Shown: positions 32,289 through 43,431, counted from the stretch's first letter. The stretch is DNA of 64,000 nucleotides from Ampullaceana balthica (GCA_944989445.1 CALYLW010001373.1:81039-145038), one strand, 5' to 3'. The notes: generated by a model not told the origin, from the sequence alone. Numbers and translations are program-made.

Positions 32289-32879
32289 CCCTTAAAGAAC
32301 ACCAGAAATCTCAATATGAATCAACAGTAGATACTCTGAAACGACTTTCTGATACAAGATGTGCAAGCCGTAAGCATGCAGTCCATGCAGTTGTTTGATC
32401 ATTCTCTGCTATTCTAGCCATACTTGTTATAGGGGAATCAACAAAATATAAAGGGAAGAAAATAGTTTGTTGAAATGAGAAGTGATGAAGCTTTTGAAAT
32501 TCTGAATGTAGATGTCAAATCATTTATTAACGAAAATGGTTGAAAACAGAATTTAAAGAAAAGTGAATTGCAAAAAAGAAAAGCATGGCAGGCGAACTTA
32601 GCAGAGATAAAATGGCTGATGATCAAACCACACGCTTTAAATCTGAACTAAGTTCATAATTTACTCTTTTATTCTACATATGATATATGCATATAATATG
32701 TATATCATAAATTATTTCTTTAATTACTTAGGCCTTTTATTAATTATTAACATTTTTTTAAAAAACATTATATTTTGTTTGCATTTGTGACCTATTAATC
32801 TCCTGAATATAAAGCAATTGTATATTGAAGAGATTCATTGCAATGGTTTGATGTAAACAAAAATAATATTACATAACTA

Positions 32880-33400
32880 GACGCCCCTCGGCGTAGCATA
32901 CGCCGCAGACTTGCTCATGGAGAGTGCAAAGAAAGTGGAGAAAGAACGGACACAAACTACAGCACGAAGAAATAAAAAAAACGCGAGTGAACGTCGGTTT
33001 GGGGGGGGGGACTGCCGACTCATTGTTTGTTTTGAGACATTCGCACTGTGGTTATCTACCTGCCCACCACCCTTTACCACATTAGCTTGCCAACTATAAA
33101 CTGTGATTGGCCGACCCTAGCGAGTGTCGGCCATGTTGGCAATAAAGGGGTAAAAGAACGGGCATAAACAGACATTTTTAAAAATTAAAAAAAAGCAAAG
33201 TTTCCGCTGGGGCTTGAACCCAGGACCTGCCCCGTATAAGGCGGACGTGATAACCAGTACACTACGAATCTCACGTTATTCTGTGAAGGAACAATGCAAG
33301 TGAACGCAAGGACCATTGTTGGTCTTGAGACATTGGTCGACCCCAGCGAGGGTCATTCGTCATGCTCGTTTGCACATACTCGCTTTGGTGAAGGGGGCAG
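32880..33400 (-). repeat. Composite repeat: palindrome block plus tRNA-Val SINE
   Basis: 32883-33125 is the palindrome-headed block (CGGCGTAGCATACGCCG). 33120-33400 is the tRNA-Val-derived repeat in the orientation opposite to 12010-12300. Here the two lie directly adjacent, joined at CGACCCTAGCGAGTGTCGG, suggesting that they form one mobile unit. It was inserted inside hAT transposon 4. The sequence 33400-34140 beyond it is AT-rich with no recognisable gene. Confidence 0.6.
33200..33270 (-). other. tRNA-Val-like core (not functional)
   Basis: On the minus strand, GATTCGTAGTGTACTGGTTA and TCACGTCCGCCTTATACGG, followed by GGTCCTGGGTTCAAGCCCC, follow the tRNA-Val layout with clear A- and B-boxes. 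The anticodon position reads TAT instead of a valine anticodon, and the acceptor stem has mismatches. It is the promoter head of a SINE or a pseudogene. Confidence 0.65.
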
Positions 33401-34339
33401 GGGGAGGGTTAAAGAGTGCGTGCGTGGTGTCCCGCATGGTTGGGCGACGTAGAGAATTATATATACAGATGTACTTTGATTGATCAACGCAGCATTTATT
33501 ATTTAACACTTAGTATTTTTTTAGTTACTGTCATTGCTATTTATGGCAAGCTGAACAAACCGATGAGTCATCTTGCAGATAGTACAACAAACTATTGGAG
33601 GCCTATAAAAAATTAATCAAATTCTAACTCATTATCAAAACATTTTAGATGTTTTATTTAGCCCAAAGACTATAAACTTATTATGCTGAGTTTTCTATGT
33701 TAAAGTCTACTAGGATATTCAGCAATTGAAAGTGAACACGGAGGATTATGAGAAATTTAGATTTTGTCACAAATAACAGCTCCCAAATTAACTACCATTT
33801 TCATAAATTCAATTGATTAACCATATCTACTTAAGACTATATGTTTCTTTTTGTCTAGCAAGTTGCCACAGGGCAACTGTGAAAGTGTATGTAACATAAA
33901 ACAACACACATTAGATTTCATATTTGAGACTGCAGCAGTCACTTAAGATGAAAACTTAGTAAAGTAAATCTCACATTTAAAGTGAGCAGAAATGTTTTTT
34001 TCAACACAAAATATAGCAATAAGTGTGAATCTCATATCAAATTTCTAATCTTCATTGCAGAACCAGCAATTTAGACTAATGAATTTTATTTCAGCACCTA
34101 GAAATATTTGCTCTAAGTGAATGAATAAAAAAAATTGCGGCGCCCCCTGAAATTCTCCTGCCCCCCCCCCACGAATACAAACCTAAATCCGCCACTGAAT
34201 AGAAGCGTGTTGAAGAGAGACAGACTGAAGATTTGGATACAGTTTTCTGCTTTACTTTTTGACAGAGGCTCCACAAACTTCTGATTTTAGGCTCTCATTT
34301 TCTTCATATTCTTTTTAAATTTATATTTTTTCTTTGTAG

Positions 34340-34471
34340 AGAGGATACAATGCAACCAAGGCTTTTATACAATATTATGTTGCTCAACATGGGGACACAT
34401 GTATCAAGAAGGCGAATGATCTGCTAACTGATAAGCCGACGACTGAAGCTCTCTTTCAAAAACTGGGTGGA
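34340..34471 (+). CDS. Patatin-like phospholipase, exon
   Basis: The exon is flanked by the acceptor TTTCTTTGTAG and a strong donor GTAAGT. Phase 0 gives RGYNATKAFIQYYVAQHGD, then TCIKKANDLLTDKPTTEALF and QKLGG. GYNATKAF follows the GTSD exon in family members. An alternative acceptor two bases later (exon from 34342) would match phase 2 if the 29229 donor is used. The frame is intact. It lies 142 bp after the right end of hAT transposon 4. Confidence 0.8.
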
Positions 34472-34608
34472 GTAAGTTTTTAATATTCGTGATTAGAGCG
34501 GGAGTCTTAAAAACGCTGGATTACAGGCTTAGACGCTAGATGACTCAGTAAGACTGCTAGAAAAATATTTACTGTTAATTTTTTTTTATAAATTATTTTT
34601 AACCATAG

Positions 34609-34626
34609 CTGTTTCCATTGGAAGAA
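34609..34626 (+). CDS. Candidate 18-nt micro-exon
   Basis: A pyrimidine-rich tract and AACCATAG precede CTGTTTCCATTGGAAGAA, which is directly followed by a consensus donor GTGAGT. In phase 0 it encodes LFPLEE after QKLGG. This rests on splice signals and phase only. The region 34627-35690 shows no other gene. Confidence 0.3.
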
Positions 34627-35691
34627 GTGAGTTCAACAAATTGAAACTTGAATTGTCGTATTTGCTTACTTCAGAAACATTAGGATAAAACAGGTTTGTA
34701 TTACGTAATGTACTACAATGAAATCATTTAAAACAAGTCTATAAGTGGGTCATGTACTGTTATTAATATAAATTTGTTTTTCATAATCCTATTTTTGTGT
34801 AAAAACCGAATCTGCTTACCTTATTAAATTGAGTAAAGAAATGTGATTAGACGGGTGACGCCTTCGCGCAAAACATCCTAGTTCGACTCAACTTGTCTGT
34901 AGAATAATACATATATAGCATCTATTTATCCAGTAACTTTACTTTTTTATCATGTTGATTTCCTCAATGGTTATAGTGTTACTTTACCCACTAAGGTACT
35001 TAATGGAAATTTTTGTCGGTAAAAAAACTATTCAATAAGTAAAATGCTTAGATTTTATTTATTATTTTATGCATAATACATAGCAATGAAAATGTTAGTG
35101 CTAGTGCAACATCTCTTTATAAAAAAAAATTGTGCTTAATTAGTTTAAATTACTTATTTGTAAATTGTTAACAATGTACATGTGTATTTCCAATTTTACT
35201 TGGCCTCCACTCACTTCCCCATGTTTTATTAATATCAACAAGTAAGTTTACTTCAAAGAGGGATGGCAGGATCAGATGCTATAATTTATTTATTAAATTG
35301 CTTGCATTCTATTTTTAATACACTGCTTTCTAAACAATAAAAAACAGATATTTTTTTAATGCTTATAAAATTCAAAATCATATTAACTTTTTTAAAAATG
35401 TGTTACACATAGTATTGAATTGAAAATGTATTCTTCATAGTCAAAACATCAAATACATGTATTTTATAGAATTAATGTTATCAGATGGTGTCAACGTGCA
35501 CTTCAAAGACTTTGGACTAATTTTTACAAAATTGCTCTACACTTTACAAACTTTAAATTATTCTGTTACTAAAAGCATGGTATCTCATTTAATTAAAATA
35601 AATAAATAGAGCTGTGCATAATGTATTCATATTTTGTAACAAAATATCAACATAATGAAGCAGTTCTGCTCAGAATTGTAGTATTAAATCA

Positions 35692-37570
35692 GGGACGTCC
35701 TAAATCGCCTTTCGACAATCAACGACGAAGCCATCAATCGTCTCCCCCAAGTGCCCACCAACAAAGCACTGAATGACCCCCCAACCTTGCTCGAGACCCA
35801 GAAAGCAATTTGTCTTCTCTCCAGTGACAAAGCACCTGGTTCAGACGCAATACCATACAAGGAGGGGGAAACAGACCTGACTCAAAGGCTCCACCAGTTG
35901 TTTCTCTTGATTTGGGAGCAAGAGACGATTCCACAGGAATTCAAAATGTCTCCATCATACATCTCTATAAGCGAATAGGAACTAGACAGGCTTGTGACAA
36001 CCACAGAAGCATATCTCTGCTTTTTATCGCAGGAAAGATCCTTGCCAGAATCCTGCACAACCGCCTCACAGCCCACCTTGACCAAGGACTTCTGCCTGAA
36101 AGTCAGTGTTGTTTCTGAAAAGAGCGAGGAAGCATCGACATGGTGTTCGCTGCCAGGCAGCTGCAAGAGAAATGTTAGGAGCAGAACTCTGATCTGTTCT
36201 CCACCTATGTCGACCTGACCAAAGCTTGCGACACCGTGAGCAGAGGGGGTCTGTGGAAGATCATGGCCAAGTATTGTTGCCCACAGAAATTTATTGTCTT
36301 GGTGCAACAGTTCCACGAGGGCATGCAGGCCAGAGTCCAGGGCAGCGGAGAATCTTCTGGTCCTTTCCCAGTCACAAACGGGGTCAAGCAGGGCTGCGTC
36401 CTGGCACCAAGACTGTTTAGCCTCATGTTTTCCGCCATGTTTTCCCCAGAGGCGAGGATGTTGGTGTCAAGCCTGAGGTACCGCACAGATTGCAAACTCT
36501 ACAACCTTCGGAGGCTCCAGGCAAAAACCAAGGTTATGACAGACATCATCAGGGACCTGCTGTTTGCTAATGACTGTGCCCTCAACGCTGTCTCAGAAGC
36601 CGGCATGCAACAAAGAGTTAACCTGTTCTCCAGCGCCTGCACAAACTTTGGTCTGACGATCAGCACAAAGAAGACTGAAGTACTCCATCAGCCCACGCCT
36701 GGAAAGCCCTACGTTGAGCCCAACATCACTGTTAACGGCCAGAGACTCAACACAGTAAAACCGTTTCACATACTTAGGCAGCACACTGTCTCAGAATGTC
36801 ACCATCGATGACGAAGTGAACGTCAGAATTTCCAGAGCCAGCTCCACTTTTGGCAGGTTGTACCCAAATGTCTGGAACAGAAAAGCCATTACAATTCAGA
36901 CCAAGCTGAAAGTTTACAGGACAGTGGTGCTCCCCACACTGCTATATGTATGCGAAACTTGGACTGTGTATCAATGCCATGCTAGAAACCTGAACCACTT
37001 TCACACAACAAGCCTCAGGAAGATCGTCGGCATAAAGTGGCAGGACAAAATTCCAGACACAGTGGTACTGACCTAAGCAGGTCTCCCCAGCATCTTCCCT
37101 CTCCTGATACTGTCCCAGCTTTTCTGGGCAGGGCACGTAGTCTGAATGCCAGACGAGAGACTGCCAAAGAGAATCTTCTACGGCGAGCTCCAGCATGGCC
37201 AGCGGTCCCACGATGGGCAAAAGAAACGCTTCAAAGACACCCTGAAAACTTCACTAAAAGCGTTTGCCACCAACTTAGACACGTGGGAACGAGCTGCAAT
37301 GGACCGATCTACCTGGTGCTTTTCCATCCACAAAGGTGCCAAGACATGCGAGGCAAACAGGATCACCGCCGCAGTAAAGAAGTCTCAAACCCGAAAGGCC
37401 CGTGCTGTAAACCCTCCTAGAGACGTCCCACTCGTCCCATATCCCTTCTGTTCCCGAACATTCTATGCCAGGATCGGCCTCGTCGGCCATCTGCGCACGC
37501 ATAGACAGAACCAGTCCCAGCAAGGGATGACTAGAGTGGTCCTCGTCGACTCGACGGACGAACGACAAAT
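35692..37570 (+). pseudogene. LINE-A-related retrotransposon, degenerate
   Basis: The reading starts with PPTLLETQKAICLLSSDKAP and ACDNHRSISLLF, then reaches DLTKACDTVSRGGLWKIM, GVKQGCVLAPRLFSLMF and LRRLQAKTKV (36236-36540). The catalytic motif is LLFANDCAL instead of FADD (36560-36585), a change of a metal-binding Asp to Asn. Frame breaks lie near 36117, 36175, 36780 and 37074. The C-terminus has HTTSLRKIVGIKWQDKIP, then CSRTFYARIGLVGHLRTH, a C2H2-like zinc finger near 37450-37505. The copy ends at DERQI where a hAT element begins (37571). Confidence 0.85.
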
Positions 37571-38776
37571 CAGGGGCGTCCAAACTTTTTGAATGGCGGC
37601 CATATTCCTGGAAGTAAATATATTCCGGGGCCGGATTAAAATAATAAACAAAAATGGCCTATCTTGAGTTTTTATTGCAACATTTTTATGTGAAGGGTGA
37701 AGCTGAGATCTTGAATGGAGCAAATAGGTGAGGTCAGGCTCAATGAATGGCTTTTCACTGTTATGATATCACGCATGTAAGAGTCATTTAATCTTGTCCT
37801 CACACGATTCTTGATAAAAGTATGTAGAGCTCAGTATTTTCTTCGCAAATGTTCGAATCTCTTGGAATCTATCTTTATCCAACTGATGGTAATATTCAAT
37901 GAGATAAAGATGTTGTTCTCTGCTGCAACATTCAGCATCACTTTGATACTCAATGAATTCCAGCTGCAGATTGCCTCTAGCATTAGCAGGGTCAATAGAG
38001 AAAGGCGAAGAAAAAAATATTTTTTACTTTTCAACAGTTGCAAATTCTGGAAATTCATCAGCCATTAATGTGATTTCTGCAACATACCTCTGCATTTGCT
38101 CATTGAAGCTTCTTTCTGGAAATCTTGTCATGATTTCATGTAGAGAGGGAAAATGTGGAGTATTAGGCTGCATTTGAGACAATGGCCTTGAAAAAAGGTG
38201 CAGCTTGTTCCCAAAGACTTTGATATGTTTATATATTTGGCTTACCACTGCATTGTGCACTTGAAAATTTGTGTTAATAACGTTTAGATGTCTTTTCATA
38301 TCAACTAAAAATGCTAAAATTGCCAGCCAAGCAGTATCAGATATTTCTGGAATTGGTTATTCCTTATCTTCCATGAATTGCCCAATTTCTTTTCTAAGTG
38401 CGGGAAAGCGCCTAAGTGCTGTCCCCCGACTGTGCAATCTTATATCATTGTGATACACAACATCTCCTTATTCTCCCTGGATGTCAAGAAGAAACTGCTC
38501 AAACGGGTTGTGAAACGTGGAGTTAGAGCGAATAGATTTAGATTTTATCACTGCCTTAATGACATGATCACATCTAAGATGTTTGGCGCAAATAACATGT
38601 TGATGAATGATACAGTGCATGGAGTTTAAAAGCTTTGCCATTCTCTTCGCTGACTTTGCTACAGATAAGTGTTGCTAGTCCACTATGCTTACCAATCATA
38701 GCAGGAGCGCCATTAGTAATAATTCCAGATATTTTTTCTTAAGAATAAGAAGAAGTTGGGCAGTATCAGATGCATC
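37571..38776 (-). mobile_element. hAT transposon 5, right end missing
   Basis: The left end CAGGGGCGTCCAAACTTTTT is typical of the ZBED5-like hAT lineage and abuts the LINE 3' end. A minus-strand transposase remnant fills 37830-38720. No matching right terminus is seen before another element end at 38777, so it seems truncated. Confidence 0.65.
37830..38720 (-). pseudogene. hAT transposase remnant, ZBED5/GTF2IRD2-like
   Basis: The open stretch 38299-38024 encodes MKRHLNVINTNFQVHNAV and YKHIKVFGNKLHLFSRPLSQ, then PHFPSLHEIMTRFPERSF. This is homologous to 18537-18220. Upstream (38720-38300) the homology continues through the segment that in the sister copy gives GAPALSGEHS, with stops. Both copies come from the same transposon family and are independently decayed. 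Confidence 0.72.
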
Positions 38777-39059
38777 CAGGGCCAGATTAAGCCATCTTGG
38801 TGCCCTAGGCACAAACCCACATCTGCTCCAGGCCCCCGATCCTCCTCCACTGACCCCTGGTATGTTTAATAGTATGCAAAAAAACTAACAAAGAAAAACA
38901 GTTGTTAACACATATGTTTGTAGTACTATCACTCATAAAAAACCTACTACAAGGTATTGTGTATTTCAGACAGTGGCAAACACCTGCTTTTGATCGGGAC
39001 ATATATTTTCAACAATTTTCATCAAGCATTCTTTTACGAAATCGCCATCAGTAAAGTGC
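38777..39059. mobile_element. End of a hAT-related element
   Basis: CAGGGCCAGATTAAGCCATC and GGTGCCCTAGGCACA resemble the left termini of the elements at 17034 and 20941. No right end or target duplication could be assigned. Confidence 0.45.
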
Positions 39060-40045
39060 TTCTTCGGTGAAGCTGTCCACAGCCTCCAAGTTTTCATTGA
39101 CGATTTTGATGGTAGCAGGAGATTGTGTGTCTTGGGCCATGATGTTTGTCTTTATCAAGCTCATTTTCAGACTAACATTCTTTTCAGGCATTGGAGAAGC
39201 TTGACACGAGTTGTTGCAAACCAGTTTCTGTGTGTGCTGTTAATGCCGCATCATCCGCAAAGAGTAGCTCACGAATTAGGACATCTGTCGTTTTGGTCTT
39301 GGCTCGGAGGCGAGTAGTGTTGAAAAGTCCTACATCAGCTCTGGTGTTGTACCAAATTCCATCACTGCTATACTTGAATGCGTATCGCAGCAGTACAGAG
39401 AGGAATATTGCGAACGGTGTTGGTGCAAGTACACAACCTTGTTTAAATACGCTGCTGACTGGAAAGGCTTCTAGCGTAGCTCCATCGAACTGCATTCTAT
39501 CGCCCTTTTTTATTAAGTGTCACTATAATTGCATCATTTAGGTCTTATGGTCCTATTGCCATCAGAGGGACAGAAGCTCGTGCAATGGTAGGGGTAAAGC
39601 TGTCTTGCCACTCTATGGAGCTTCTTGTGGTATTCCATCATTCCCAGGGGCTTTTCCACAAGCTAGGCTGTCAATTGCTTTGCTCAGCTCTTCCTGTGTG
39701 GGCACGACATCAAGTTCTTCCATGAGTGGCATATCGCGGATGTCATCTAGACCGGTGCTGGAGACTGTGGTAACTGTTGAATACATTTCCAGATAATGCT
39801 CAAACCACCGTTTTAGCTGTTCTGCCTGGCCTCGTATAATTTCTCAATTTTTGGACTTTAGGGCGGCAAATATGGACGTCAAATGGCCAATTGCTTTTTT
39901 AAAAATTTTTTCGTACATGGATTTGGCATTGCCCATGTCTGCAGCTGATTGTATTAAATGAATGCCGTATTTCGAGAAACTAGTGCAGCACGTTATTCGG
40001 ATTGGACATTCACCTTTGTACTCTCGAATCCAGGTTTTGTTTGAA
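39060..40045 (-). pseudogene. LINE-A fragment, minus strand
   Basis: In minus-strand order the blocks are EYKGECPIRITCCTSFSK, QSAADMGNAKSMYEKIFKKA (39950-39890) and EIIRGQAEQLKRWFEHYLEM (39845-39790), then EELSKAIDSLACGKAPGNDG. After a deletion come FKQGCVLAPTPFAIFLSVLL, LRAKTKTTDVLIRELLFADD and QQLVSSFSNA (to 39184), followed by TNIMAQDTQSPATIKIVNEN (39150-39090). The FADD box is intact, but stops and deletions are present. Confidence 0.82.
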
Positions 40046-40797
40046 AATTAATGGGACACATATTGGAGGCAAATAATTTTAGCTTTTACACTGTATGCCT
40101 TCAAATTCCAAATACTTCACATTCCAAATAGCAAATATAAAAATTCTCAAACAAGTTTGTCAAACATATTCGAGGAGTTCAAAACAATTCATTAACTAAA
40201 GAGTAGCGAAATACATATGATTTGATTCAGTGATGGAAAAGCTACAATGTTGCATTGAAAGACCTCCTTTGTAATTGAGAGTAATGCAAACATATAAAAA
40301 CAAATTTACACTATTTAAAAAAAATAATTAAATTTATACTGTCTGCTGTTCAAGATATGTTTTAGAAAATCTTCCCATTGACAATAGAATTTTGCTCCAG
40401 AAAGATTGGAACACGTCGACGAAGTCAGTCCCATGATTTAGCTTTAAGAGTTTTCTATTTTGCTGCTTCTTGTCTCAAATCTTTCATTAAGTATTCAAAT
40501 AAGAACTCCCAACCGCAAATTATAATTTACTGTCCAAATCACCGCTTCTCTCACGATAAGATAGGCTCTCAACGTTCATTCACTGATTTATTTTTGTATT
40601 TGATCAATATTTTTTTTACTAAGTTAATTAGCTGGTAATTTTTAAATTAGCTCTAGTGATTACTTTAGTTTATTTAACTTAAAGCCTGTTAAACTTTAAA
40701 ATGAATATAAAATGTATTTTAATAGGCATTCATTCGCCATTCCGTCATAATGGTACAGCTTAAATTGCCTCAGTGATATAATTGAAATAATATGTAC
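40046..40797. other. AT-rich stretch without recognised features
   Basis: No reading frame with family resemblance and no tandem structure were seen. The open frame at 40378-40638 has no recognisable motif. Confidence 0.5.
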
Positions 40798-42740
40798 AAT
40801 CGAAACCGATTAAGTCGACGGCGTTGGGGTATGAAAATGGCATCGAGATAACCGATGATCGAGTTAAATCGAAAACCAATATGGCGGCAAAATATTAACA
40901 TGCGCTTGAAATTTCTTTATATACGTGTTGTGCGTTAATTAGTGATGGGACGATTAATCAGAATCGTATCGGAATATAAGAAATATCAATATAATGTTAA
41001 ATTATGTTATATATTATATTATGCGAAATGGAACGTCCTTGCGAGTATGATTTATGTAAATGAATTAGTGACTCGGCTCTGACTGAGACTGAGGCTCTAG
41101 TTTTTGTTCATTTGCTCGTTCGTCCTTGAACTTTATTATTTCATGCTATTTACTACTTATACTAATGATGTAATTATAATTAAAGTCATAATCTTAGTGT
41201 AAGTTTATTACTAATAAATACCAAGGCATTTATTTGTATAAGGACCAAGGAAAACAATCAATATTCAAAAAATATTTTTGAAAACAATCAATATTCAAAA
41301 ATATATTTTAAATATATTTGTAGGTACTTTACTTCGCGCATCGTTCTGCGCATGTGGAAGAAAGTCGCAAATATTGTTTCAATTTGTTAATAATTGACTA
41401 CAATTACGCTAGGACTAGTGTTTACCATAGTTACAACTATCGAACGACCGCTTACACTCATCTTTAAAAATGTTTAGGCTTATTTATTTAAGTTTTAAGT
41501 CTTCGGAATTTAAATAATTTATTCAGCTGCAACTTCAATAAGCCCGTAATAGCTTTTTACCCCGGAGTTCGTTTTTGTTGTGTTAGCGACGGTGACTTCA
41601 AATCGCTTTCTCCCTATTCCGGTATCTAAATATTACTAAATAATATACACGTCATCACTTTTAGTCTACTTCGTCTACGGCTAATGAATGCTTTTTTAAA
41701 AAAAATAATTAATTTGCTTAGTTGTCGAGGCACTGTACGGTTAAAGGTCACGGTTATTACTACAGCGCTCTAAGTGAATTCAAAGGGACCGGGGGGGGGG
41801 ACAAGTTACCGAGTTTTCTAGTTAGGGATAATGAGGGTGGGGGGGGAAGGCTAGAAGGCTAGACAGGTCTTTGATGTTTATATAAAAGGAAGCCTCTTGC
41901 TTTGACATACCAATACAAGACCGCGAGAATAGACACCTTCCCTCCCCTCCCCCACTGTTATACATCTACAGTGGGTTGGGGGGAAGGAACATTTTTCTTT
42001 TTAAATTGAGTCAGAGCGTGCCTTGGTAAATGGCCAGTGTAGCTCAACCCCACCTAAACCCCACCCTATTGGGGGGGGGGTGATCGTCGTGTGCGCGGCG
42101 AATTCAATAATTCTGGCAAGTTGACGAGTGAAACATAATATGGTATTTAAATAAATTCCATCTTATTATGACTGTTTACTCCGTTTTATCAGGACTTAGT
42201 CGGTATATTAGCTTATTACCCGGAGTTAATTTTATGTTGTGTTACGGCAGAATACCAGAGCCAACACGCGAGTGAACGTGACATCAAAATCAAAGCGTTT
42301 TCTTAATAATAATAATATTCTGGTCTATAAATATAGACTGTTTGTGGAGTTCGCTAGTGACTGATTTTTTTAAAAAAATGTATTCGCTTAGTTACCGAAG
42401 CATAGTACCAGAAGTAACAGCGCTGAGCAAGCGGGCTGTGACGCCACCAGCAGACCCTGGTGAGGCAGAAAATTGGTCCCTTCCCTTGGTTATAAAAAAA
42501 TCATAGCTAACATTTTCAAAAGCTGGCGATTGGTCATGGGGATCGAGCTAACCAAGTTAAGTTGCAAATTTGGCCCTCTTTTGTGCTCGAGGTACTAGGT
42601 TTCGGCGACTTACAAACATCGAATTAGCCGATGTAAAAATGCTAAGACAAAGAGAGAATTTGGCTAAATAATAAAAAAACGTCGAGTTAGTGGGGATGGT
42701 CGAGCTAACCGAGCTTGAGGTAAGTGGGTTCGACTTACTA
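40798..42740. mobile_element. Possible pogo/Tigger-like element
   Basis: The left side has CAATCGAAACCGATTAAGTCG and CGAGATAACCGATGATCGAG. The right side has the complementary style GTCGAGCTAACCGAGCTTGAG and GTGGGTTCGACTTACTATTG. TCGA-rich subtermini of this kind are typical of Tigger/pogo elements. No transposase and no clear TA duplication were found. Long G- or C-runs occur at 41790-42080. Confidence 0.35.
41936..41991. repeat. Short C-rich/G-rich hairpin
   Basis: CCTTCCCTCCCCTCCCCCACTG and CAGTGGGTTGGGGGGAAGG are nearly complementary around an 11-bp loop. Confidence 0.7.
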
Positions 42741-42935
42741 TTGCTATCACATGTTTACTAGAGAAAATTCTTACTTGTTTTATCTTAATTTATTCTAAGA
42801 CAAAGAATTTAAAGTAGTCCTCTGTAAACAAGGTTGTATATTGATAATTTATTCTTATATTGAATCTTTGACGTTAACAATATTGAGGTTTTAATCTATT
42901 ATAATATTATTGTAGTTATGCATAAAGCTTTTTCA

Positions 42936-42937
42936 TA

Positions 42938-43005
<68 letters not shown>
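42936..43005. repeat. (TA)n microsatellite
   Basis: About 65 bp of alternating TA with one TTAT interruption. Confidence 0.95.
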
Positions 43006-43006
<1 letters not shown>

Positions 43007-43190
43007 AATTGCACTTAATTTATAAACTATGAGCATGAAAAAAAACCTTTTAACAATATGAATTTTTTACTTTATATTAAATGTGTTCAATAATATAAAA
43101 AAGAATATTTCTAAAGATTTTGATCTAAATGTGGTATTTATTATTTCTTTAAAAAATATGTCATAAAATTTGTATTTTATTTTATTTCAG

Positions 43191-43390
43191 TACTAAAAAA
43201 GAAGAACTAACAAGTAAGAAGGGCACAGATGAAAGTGGTGAAAATCAACAATGTCTAAATGTCTGGATCGTCAAGCACTTCACGTTAACCAGTTTTTATA
43301 ACCTTCAAACATGAGGATTTGCTTATATACTGGACATTATTGACATATTTTTGTTTTAACTAATAAAACATGAATTTTTTTGTATCCATA
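43191..43390 (+). other. Candidate 3' terminal exon of the phospholipase
   Basis: A strong acceptor (TTTTATTTTATTTCAG) precedes 43191 and a polyadenylation signal AATAAA is at 43362-43367. In phase 0 (following the upstream exons) only TAC then TAA would be coding. A longer open reading (TKKEELTSKKGTDESGENQQ) exists in a frame that does not fit the upstream phase. The assignment to this gene is by position only. Confidence 0.3.
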
Positions 43391-43431
43391 CAGAGATTAA
43401 CAAAAAACTGATTTGAACTAAATGTGCATAA

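Larger units (their letters stand above)
29756..32395 (+). pseudogene. hAT transposase (ZMYM1-like), multiply interrupted
   Basis: The pieces in family order begin with EVKSAQFFSLIIDSTIDIS and RIDQMSVSLR (to 30008), then GHVVEIFIGFYTLVNS (about 30023-30070). After the SINE come AEKILTELKKRKID, LCRGQAYSGTKSGLQTQ and CCAHVLNLVTIEA (30220-30395), then LYAFLTSSLPRLHTLKEH (30434-30488). After the GC-rich insert the reading resumes at LKEHQKSQYESTVDTLKRL and SDTRCASRKHAVHAV (32289-32395). The duplicated LKEH codons on both sides of the insert are part of the insert's 12-bp target duplication. The C-terminal dimerisation domain was not found. Confidence 0.82.
29663..34197 (+). mobile_element. hAT transposon 4
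   Basis: The termini are CAGTGGCGGATTTAGC at the left and CTAAATCCGCCACTG at the right, with a perfect 8-bp target duplication AATAGAAG (29655-29662 and 34198-34205). Subterminal C-runs and GGCGCCCCCT blocks mirror each other. A plus-strand transposase is present in pieces. Later insertions inside are a tRNA-derived SINE (30064-30205), a GC-rich unknown element (30491-32288) that itself carries R1, and a composite repeat (32880-33400). The element sits in the phospholipase intron between the exons at 29137 and 34340. Confidence 0.92.

Noticed and set aside
12179..33270. Functional tRNA-Val genes
   Set aside because: The acceptor stems are mismatched, the anticodon is not valine, and both copies are embedded in a longer dispersed repeat.
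4762..34197. Domesticated ZMYM1-like host genes
   Set aside because: Each transposase lies between inverted termini with target duplications and has multiple stops, so these are dead transposons rather than host genes.
37437..37510. Host C2H2 zinc-finger gene
   Set aside because: The finger is in frame with the C-terminal end of the LINE protein and directly follows its conserved text.
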